In this document: piece by piece, positions 58,401 to 64,000 of the stretch
Position numbering within the stretch: position 1 is the stretch's first letter
Layout of the letters: every line of letters begins with the position of its first letter
NCBI RefSeq assembly: GCF_012272825.1
Contig: NZ_JAAWWS010000156.1
Coordinates: 139,588 to 203,587, forward strand
Direction of reading: 5' to 3'
DNA from: Wenzhouxiangella sp. XN79A
GTDB taxonomy: Bacteria > Pseudomonadota > Gammaproteobacteria > Xanthomonadales > Wenzhouxiangellaceae
DNA: 64,000 bases
Position numbers and translations under genes: made by a program
The notes under the pieces: model-generated
Database searches by the model: none
The model's input: the letters and a program-made list of their open reading frames with translations, nothing else
Told to the model about the DNA's origin: nothing

Positions 58401-59111
58401 CTACTGCTGTTCGTGCGAAAGGGGCAGCGCGTTGAGTTCGTTTCTTGACTCCCGCCAGTTCGGATAGTGCCTGTCGAGTAGACCGACAAATCGGTCATTG
58501 TGTGTGGATTCGATCAAGTGGGCCATCTCGTGCACGATGATGTACTCGAGAAGGTCTTTCGGCTTCTTCACGAGCTCGGTGTTCAGACGAATCGTGCGGC
58601 TCGTCGTGTTGCAACTGCCCCATTTTGTCTTCATGCGCTGAATGAAGTAGCGGCGAACCTCGACGCCGAGCCTGGGCTCCCAGCAACGGATCAAGGGGGG
58701 GATCGCTTCGTGCAATAGCTGCCGATGCCAAGCGTGAATGACTTCGGCGCGCCTGTCCCGGTCTGACCCGGGCCTGACCGTCAGATGAATCCGCTTGTGA
58801 TCCAGCCTTACGCCGGGGCGCTGTTGCTTTTCATCGACGGAAAGCAGGTAGCGCCGCCCCCAGAGATAGTGGCTTTCTCGCTCGACGTACTGACGTGGCG
58901 CTTCGCGGGCCTGATTCTTGAGCGCTTCCTGTTGATCTCGTATCCAGCCGAGTTTCGCGATTGCGTAGGCTCTGGCGACCTCGAGACGGGTGTCGCTCGG
59001 AGCCACCAGTGTGACCCGGCCATCCGGCGGGTGAACCGACAGATGCACGTTCCTGACCGGCTTTCGTGTGACGGCGATGGTGATCTCACCCAGCACGATG
59101 CGTTCGGTCAC
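58401..59111 (-). CDS. YgjP-like (SprT/M48-type) metallopeptidase
   Basis: 236 residues from GTG 59111, overlapping the hsdR stop as GTGA. Zinc motif HEMAH (194-198) and third histidine in ESTHNDRF (204), preceded by the [11 protein letters not shown] signature of the DUF45/YgjP group. It is coupled to hsdR, a frequent partnership in type I restriction loci. Its substrate is unknown. Confidence 0.85.
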   Translation of the reverse strand: MTERIVLGEITIAVTRKPVRNVHLSVHPPDGRVTLVAPSDTRLEVARAYAIAKLGWIRDQQEALKNQAREAPRQYVERESHYLWGRRYLLSVDEKQQRPGVRLDHKRIHLTVRPGSDRDRRAEVIHAWHRQLLHEAIPPLIRCWEPRLGVEVRRYFIQRMKTKWGSCNTTSRTIRLNTELVKKPKDLLEYIIVHEMAHLIESTHNDRFVGLLDRHYPNWRESRNELNALPLSHEQQ

Positions 59112-62100
59112 GGATAGCCTGCCTGTTTCTTGACCAGCTCGAAGACCGCCTGCGTGGCCTCCCGATTTCTGTTCAGGATCGGGAACAGGGCATTGAGCAC
59201 CTGCCGTTCGCGCGCATCGTCGCCACGCCATCCAGCCGGCGCTTCCTCGCGCATGGCCTGGTCTATGGCCAGTGCCAGCGAGATGTTCGGATCTGCGTAT
59301 TCCTGTTCGTCATCCTGCATCAGAGTTGGCGGTTGCGTCTGGGCCAGAATCTGAGGCAGGTTGTTGTAAATGACGATGGCCGGCTGGTTCCCTGCAAGCG
59401 CGGCAGGAACGTCTTCGGTCGCGTGGCCTGCCCGCATTTTTCGGATCAGAGACTCGGCCCGTCCAAGAAACTCCTCGTAGGACGCGACGCCTTTTCGCCA
59501 ATCCGAGATCAAGTCCTCCAGCAACCTGGACAGCTTTTCGTAGAACCGCGGGTCGGTGAGCTGCTCGCGGATGATGGTCTTTCGAACATTGTTGATGATG
59601 CCCTCGGCCACGGCGTTCTTCGACAGCTTGCCCTTCTGGTTCAGCTTTTTCGCGATGGCATCGTGGATCCCGGTCTCGATGATGAGTTCCACCAGCGAAT
59701 AGCGATCGACGCCCCCCAGGTTGCTGGCTGGGTCGGCCTGGATATAAGTGTTGATGAGGTGGCGCATGTCCGCCTCGTAGGGCTTGATGTCCAGCTCCTC
59801 GCCCGAATGCCGCTTGATGGCGGCGCGCACCTCGGTAAAGAAGGCGACCTCGTCCTGCAACCGGTCAATGTCCGGCGCCGAGTAGCCGGCCGCTTCCAGG
59901 TCCTGCGAAATCGCCGCATAGGCGCGCACAAAGCTGACAACCGCCTTGTAGAACGACACCCGCAACACCTCGGTTTCTCCGAGCGCTTCCGGCGTGCCGG
60001 CCTTGCCGCAGAAATAGTGGAGATAATGCTCGATCTCTCGCGGCGGCGGCACGGGCTCGCAGAGATACTTCAGCGCCTCACGAGTGGTATCGAGCTTCTT
60101 GCGGCCTTCCTTCAGCCAGTTCTTCAGCTCGACATTGTTCCCGGCCGCGCCGCCGTCGTCCAGATCCAGCTCGTCGGAGCTGTAGACCGCGATAGCCTGC
60201 TGCACGTCGCCAAAGAGCTGCTTGAAGTCGACAATGTATCCGTAGTCCTTGTCGTCCCCATCCAGCCGGTTGGTGCGGCAGATCGCCTGGAACAGGTTGT
60301 GGTCGCGTAGCTCATTGTCCAGATAGATGTAGCTGCATGAGGGCGCGTCGAAGCCGGTCAGCAACTTGCTCACCACGATCAGAAGCTTGGTGTTCGCCGG
60401 CTCATCGATAAAGCAGCGCTTCATCTCGGCCTCGTACTGTGTCGTGCGCTGGCCGTCTTTCAGCACGTACTGCGTATAGGTGTCGAATTTGTAGCGTTCG
60501 TCGCTGTCGCTGGGCTCGCGGGAGATCGCGTTGTGGTTGGGCTCGAAGGAGGTAATGATGCCGCAGTACTTGCCGAACGACGTGCCCTGAAACAGCCGGA
60601 AGTAGTGGCAGGCGTCGTAGATCGAGGCCGCAACCAGAATCGCCGTCCCGCGGTCATTGTTCAGGCGCGGCTTGAGGCTGAAATCCTCGATGATGGCGGC
60701 AACGATTCGCTGCTTGCGCTCAGCCGCACTCATCAACTCTTCCAGTGTGGCCCAGCGCTTGCGTAGCACCGCTTTCTGGTAATTGTTGAGGTTTCGCGTC
60801 TTGCGCTCGAACCAGGCATCGATGGCCTGCTGCGAGGTCAGGCGCTGGGGCACATCGCGGGCCTCATACTTCAAATCCAGCACCACGCCATCGGCGACGG
60901 CTTGCGGGAATTTGTAGGTGTGGATGTAGGTGCCGAACACCTCGCGGGTGGTTTGCTTGTCCTTGCGCAGCAGCGGCGTACCGGTAAAGCCGATGAAGAT
61001 GGCCTCGCTCAGCCACCGCTTCATCTGCCGGTTCATGCGGCCGCCCTGGGTTCGGTGGCATTCATCGACGAACACGTAGAAGCGCCCGTGGACCGGCGGC
61101 GGGTCGCCCTGCAGGTCGCCGGGGTCGAACTTGTGCACCAGGGCGCAGAGTAGTCGCGGAGTCGTCGCGCCCAGCATGTCCACGAACTGGGCACGCGAGG
61201 TAATGCGCGGCGACGGGCCATCCTCGCCCACCACGCCGGCATTGCGCATCACACCGACGATCTGCTTGTCCAGCTCATCGCGGTCGGTGATCACCAGAAC
61301 ACGCGCGGCCGGATCATGCTCCATGATCCACTTGGCGAGCAGCACCATGACGATGCTCTTGCCGCTGCCCTGGGTGTGCCAGATCACCCCGCCTTCGTGC
61401 CTGGCGATGCGTTCCTGGGCGGCCTTGACGCCGAAATACTGGTGCGGCCGGGGCACCTTTTTTTGCCCGGCGTCGAAGATCACGAAGTTACGGATCAGGT
61501 CCAGCAGGCGCGCCTTGCGGCACATCTGCGCCAGCGGCTTGTCCAGCAATACGCCCGCCGAGGTCTCACCGCCGCCGTCCTCGTCCTTCCACTGGACGAA
61601 GAACTGCTCCGGCGTGCCGGTGGTGCCGTAGCGCAGGCCCTGGGAATCGCTGCCGGCCAGCAGCAGCTGCACGGTGCTGAAGAAGCGCTCATTGAAGATC
61701 GGCTCCTGGTTGGTGATGAGCTGGCGCACGCCGTCGGCCACCTCCACCGAACTGCGCTTGAGCTCGATCACTGCCACCGCGATACCGTTGAGATACAGCA
61801 CCAGGTCGGGCCGGCGCTCGTGCCCGCCCTTGAGCGTGACTTCCTCGGCCACCGCGAAGTCGTTGCGCTCCGGGCGCTCCCAATCGATCAGATGCACATC
61901 CTCGTGCGGCTGGCCGGGCGAGAGCAGCACCTTGACCGGGTAGCGCAGCAGGTTGTAGGTGCGCAGGTTGGCCTGGTAGAGGGTCACACCGGTGACGTCC
62001 GCGGCAGCCTCCAGCTTTTGCAGGCCGGCCGAGATATGTGCCTCGGAATAGCCGCGCGCGCGCAGATTGGCGCGCAGAAGCTGCTGCTCGATAGGCCGAT

Positions 62101-62224
62101 TGTTTTCGCGTTGGTGCCAGTCGTCCAGGTAGCGATAACCCAGCCCACCTTCCGCCTCCGGGCGGGTGAACAGTTCGACCACGCGGTTCTGCGTCAGTCG
62201 TTCTGGGCGGGCTCGGCTGACCAT
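59108..62224 (-). CDS. hsdR: Type I restriction enzyme R subunit
   Basis: 1038 residues. Nuclease PD-Ex[10 protein letters not shown] (139-140) and VIELKRS (154-156). Helicase motifs: TQGSGKS Walker A (284-290), DECHRTQGG (387-390), [11 protein letters not shown] and the later SF2 motifs ([20 protein letters not shown]). It translocates and cleaves DNA with HsdM and HsdS, which are not in the window. Base composition is less GC-rich than the core. Confidence 0.95.
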   Translation of the reverse strand: MVSRARPERLTQNRVVELFTRPEAEGGLGYRYLDDWHQRENNRPIEQQLLRANLRARGYSEAHISAGLQKLEAAADVTGVTLYQANLRTYNLLRYPVKVLLSPGQPHEDVHLIDWERPERNDFAVAEEVTLKGGHERRPDLVLYLNGIAVAVIELKRSSVEVADGVRQLITNQEPIFNERFFSTVQLLLAGSDSQGLRYGTTGTPEQFFVQWKDEDGGGETSAGVLLDKPLAQMCRKARLLDLIRNFVIFDAGQKKVPRPHQYFGVKAAQERIARHEGGVIWHTQGSGKSIVMVLLAKWIMEHDPAARVLVITDRDELDKQIVGVMRNAGVVGEDGPSPRITSRAQFVDMLGATTPRLLCALVHKFDPGDLQGDPPPVHGRFYVFVDECHRTQGGRMNRQMKRWLSEAIFIGFTGTPLLRKDKQTTREVFGTYIHTYKFPQAVADGVVLDLKYEARDVPQRLTSQQAIDAWFERKTRNLNNYQKAVLRKRWATLEELMSAAERKQRIVAAIIEDFSLKPRLNNDRGTAILVAASIYDACHYFRLFQGTSFGKYCGIITSFEPNHNAISREPSDSDERYKFDTYTQYVLKDGQRTTQYEAEMKRCFIDEPANTKLLIVVSKLLTGFDAPSCSYIYLDNELRDHNLFQAICRTNRLDGDDKDYGYIVDFKQLFGDVQQAIAVYSSDELDLDDGGAAGNNVELKNWLKEGRKKLDTTREALKYLCEPVPPPREIEHYLHYFCGKAGTPEALGETEVLRVSFYKAVVSFVRAYAAISQDLEAAGYSAPDIDRLQDEVAFFTEVRAAIKRHSGEELDIKPYEADMRHLINTYIQADPASNLGGVDRYSLVELIIETGIHDAIAKKLNQKGKLSKNAVAEGIINNVRKTIIREQLTDPRFYEKLSRLLEDLISDWRKGVASYEEFLGRAESLIRKMRAGHATEDVPAALAGNQPAIVIYNNLPQILAQTQPPTLMQDDEQEYADPNISLALAIDQAMREEAPAGWRGDDARERQVLNALFPILNRNREATQAVFELVKKQAGYP

Positions 62225-62228
62225 GTGG

Positions 62229-63743
62229 CTACTCCTTCTGGTCCTGGCCGGTCTTCAGCAGCGCCTGGCCGGCCGCAGTCAGTCGGTACTTTTGCAGGCG
62301 GCTGTTGGGCTTGTCCGGGATCGTGTACTCCACCAGTCCCTGCGCCAGTGCAGGCTCAATGTAGTGCTCACGCACATGAGTACGGTCCTTGAGCTTGAGA
62401 TGCTCCCGGATACCTGAATTCGACAACTCCCCATGCTCTGCCAGCAGTACCAGCAGCTGCTCCACTGGTGGGGTGACTGGTGGGGTGACTGGTGGGGTGA
62501 CTGGTGGGGTGACTGGTGGGGTGACTGGTGGGGTGACTTCCCCGGCGTCCTCCCCGGTAGCCTTGGTAGCGTCGGCGTCAGCCGCCCACTCCGCCTCCGG
62601 CCGCCAGGCCACGGCGCTGAACTGATTGCCCGCCGGATCATCCACCAGATCGATCTGCGGCCAGGCTTCCAGGGCACGCGGAATGCCGCTGCCCATGCCG
62701 CGATACGGCAGGATATGGCTGGCGTGTTCGGTCAGCGTAGGGTTGCGGCGAATGGTCTTGCCCTGGCGGATATCCTCCGGGCTGAGGCTGTCCGGCAGGT
62801 TGCCGGGGCTGACGATCTCCACCCGGTCGACAAACACCATCACGCGGATCGAGGCACTGGTGAAATAGTCCCGGTGGATCAGGGCATTCACCAGCAGTTC
62901 TTCCAGCGCAACTTCAGGTATTTCCAGCTCCCCCGGCGTATTGAAACCCCGCCCGCGCTGCACATGGTGCAGATTGCGCTTGATAAAGGCGAAAGCACCC
63001 CGGAACTGCTCCAGCAGGGTGCCCTTGATGTCTTCGCTGTCCAGGTAGCGGGTGTCGTGAAGCACCTTGCCGGGGAAAGCCACGGCCTTGACCTCGAAGG
63101 CCGGACGCCAGCGCTGCGGGTTGCGGCCGAACAGCATGACGCCGGAAAGATTCAGCTCCTGACCATCACCGAGGCCCAGGTTTTGCATCAGCTGCTCCCG
63201 CGTCAGGCCGGAATACTCGCTGGTCTGACCATAGCGCCGCTCAAAGTAGACGCTGAACGCCTTGTCGTCGATATCGTCCGTCGAACTCCCCGCCACCGGC
63301 ACCACATCGGCATACACCAGCGCGGAACGCTGGAACATCCGCTGCATTTCCTCGCGGGAGGTTACATGGCGCTTGTCCGCCCCCTGCTTGACCCAGATGC
63401 GACCCTGATTGTCGAGGTACGGCTTGGCCAGCCCATCGGGCACCTCCACCACCATGACAATGCCCTGGTTGGTTTGCACGTTTTCGGTGAGCGGATGCAC
63501 CGGCGGGCGCACATGCTGGGAGGCGGCATTGCTCAATAGCTGATTCAGGCGCCGAACATCGGCGGCGGCCAGGCCCGCGATGCTGCCATCGTCATCGACG
63601 CCCAGAAACAGCCAGCCCCCGCCACTGTTGGCAAAGGCGGCCAGTTCAGCGGCAAGGCCGTCGGCATTGGTGGCGTTGCGCTTGAACTGGTAGTGGCTGT
63701 CTTCGCCGCGGGCGAGCTGACTGGTGAGTTCTGAAGGGGTCAT
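62229..63743 (-). CDS. AlbA_2 / ATP-binding regulator-like protein
   Basis: 504 residues: an N-terminal AlbA_2 (Schlafen-like) domain ([40 protein letters not shown]), an HATPase-like part with [15 protein letters not shown], and a C-terminal winged-helix tail after six VTPP repeats. Such proteins recur near type I restriction loci. Four bases before hsdR. Role, regulator or defence helper, is not known. Confidence 0.82.
   Translation of the reverse strand: MTPSELTSQLARGEDSHYQFKRNATNADGLAAELAAFANSGGGWLFLGVDDDGSIAGLAAADVRRLNQLLSNAASQHVRPPVHPLTENVQTNQGIVMVVEVPDGLAKPYLDNQGRIWVKQGADKRHVTSREEMQRMFQRSALVYADVVPVAGSSTDDIDDKAFSVYFERRYGQTSEYSGLTREQLMQNLGLGDGQELNLSGVMLFGRNPQRWRPAFEVKAVAFPGKVLHDTRYLDSEDIKGTLLEQFRGAFAFIKRNLHHVQRGRGFNTPGELEIPEVALEELLVNALIHRDYFTSASIRVMVFVDRVEIVSPGNLPDSLSPEDIRQGKTIRRNPTLTEHASHILPYRGMGSGIPRALEAWPQIDLVDDPAGNQFSAVAWRPEAEWAADADATKATGEDAGEVTPPVTPPVTPPVTPPVTPPVTPPVEQLLVLLAEHGELSNSGIREHLKLKDRTHVREHYIEPALAQGLVEYTIPDKPNSRLQKYRLTAAGQALLKTGQDQKE
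62464..62535. repeat. Six perfect 12-bp in-frame repeats (VTPP)
   Basis: Plus-strand unit ACTGGTGGGGTG, six perfect copies and a partial seventh. It encodes VTPP six times between the ATPase part and the winged helix. Copy-number change would alter linker length without frameshift. Confidence 0.92.
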
Positions 63744-63838
63744 GCCGGTCCCGTTGCTCCCTCGAGCGCCTCACTCCATTGACCAACCAAGTCAATCGGC
63801 GAATGGATTGTCAACGCTACAAAGAGCAACTGACTCAT
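63740..63838 (-). CDS. 32-residue ORF coupled between two RM-region genes
   Basis: Starts at 63838 on the upstream stop as TGATG and ends on the AlbA_2 gene start as ATGA. Reads MSQLLFVALTIHSPI followed by [17 protein letters not shown]. The double overlap suggests a translated link; no family is recognised. Confidence 0.45.
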   Translation of the reverse strand: MSQLLFVALTIHSPIDLVGQWSEALEGATGPA

Positions 63839-63999
63839 CAATCGGCCTCCCGCTTCGAGTTGGTTTCGTACAGCGTTTCGGTAATCGCGCCCCGGAAAAG
63901 CTCTTCATTGAGGAACTGAAGAAGCTTCTTGGCCTCGGGCCTTTCTGCTGGGAACACAATGCGTCCATTACGAACCTGAATTATGATTTCGTACCCGGC
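63838..63999 (-). CDS. Partial gene at the right edge, unknown function
   Basis: The last 53 codons run in from beyond the window and include EIIIQVRNGRIVFPAERP and AKKLLQFLNEELFRGAI before the stop. The N-terminus is missing, so the family cannot be named. It is the upstream member of the restriction-region operon. Confidence 0.6.
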   Translation of the reverse strand, partial: AGYEIIIQVRNGRIVFPAERPEAKKLLQFLNEELFRGAITETLYETNSKREAD

Positions 64000-64000
64000 C

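Noticed and set aside
58205-64000. Integrase or att direct repeat of a genomic island
   Set aside because: No integrase gene and no second copy of the tRNA 3' end seen; the island idea stays a hypothesis.

Overview
The window is a high-GC gammaproteobacterial chromosome segment. Gene content and protein style point towards the Xanthomonadales/Chromatiales side, for example a Wenzhouxiangella-like organism: class II DAHP synthase, DprA-Smg-TopA block, def-fmt-rsmB-ntrYX-trkAH block, topoisomerase I with a lysine tail, and REP-type repeats. The taxon is an inference from content, not a database result. GC is very high in the core (47 of 60 bases at 48241-48300) and visibly lower at the right end (28 of 60 at 63781-63840).

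Layout. 1-608: tandem 95-bp REP-like array beside the 3' end of typA. 620-6202: typA, a membrane alpha/beta hydrolase, small envelope proteins. 6484-8469: an exported redoxin / cytochrome c / copper monooxygenase / EF-hand fusion. 8480-9525: second REP cluster with nested 62-bp and 303-bp tandem units. 9647-18243: ggt, mdh, sodC, a peroxiredoxin-like protein, class II DAHP synthase, dsbB and a lone hutH. 18303-21567: yajC-secD-secF. 21887-34695: a carboxylate (acetate) utilisation locus made of a DcaP-like porin, acs, a CrbR/CrbS-type two-component system, a two-subunit Na+/solute symporter, a CBS/nucleotidyltransferase protein and a DnaQ-like exonuclease. 34720-41059: membrane-protein and LOG operon, cytochrome lipoprotein plus rhomboid, ECF sigma/anti-sigma/DUF4097 operon, hemF. 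41199-46565: topA, smg, dprA, a LysM protein. 46714-56355: def, fmt, rsmB, a DUF4390 protein, ntrY, ntrX, trkA, trkH. 56400-58204: metX, a cysteine dioxygenase and tRNA-Leu(CAA). 58401-64000: lower-GC restriction-modification segment (metallopeptidase, hsdR, an AlbA_2/ATPase-type protein, two further small or partial ORFs), starting just after the tRNA gene.

How the parts work together. The acetate locus is the most coherent unit. The sensor kinase carries its own symporter-like sensor domain, the regulator lies beside acs, and a 12-bp near-palindrome CGACCAAAGTCG stands exactly 25 bp before a -10-like hexamer in front of both acs and the symporter operon. A diverged copy faces the porin gene. 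This looks like a small self-contained regulon. The ntrYX-trkAH block carries an NtrX whose AAA+ domain has lost the ATPase and sigma-54 contact motifs, and trkA appears to be translated through an 18-codon coupling ORF. Repeats and strong hairpins are concentrated between gene 3' ends (mdh/sodC, copper protein/ggt, crbR/crbS, rhomboid/DUF4097).

Limits: all calls are from reading the sequence. No homology search, GC-skew, folding or promoter model was run. The modification and specificity subunits of the restriction system, if present, lie beyond the right edge.
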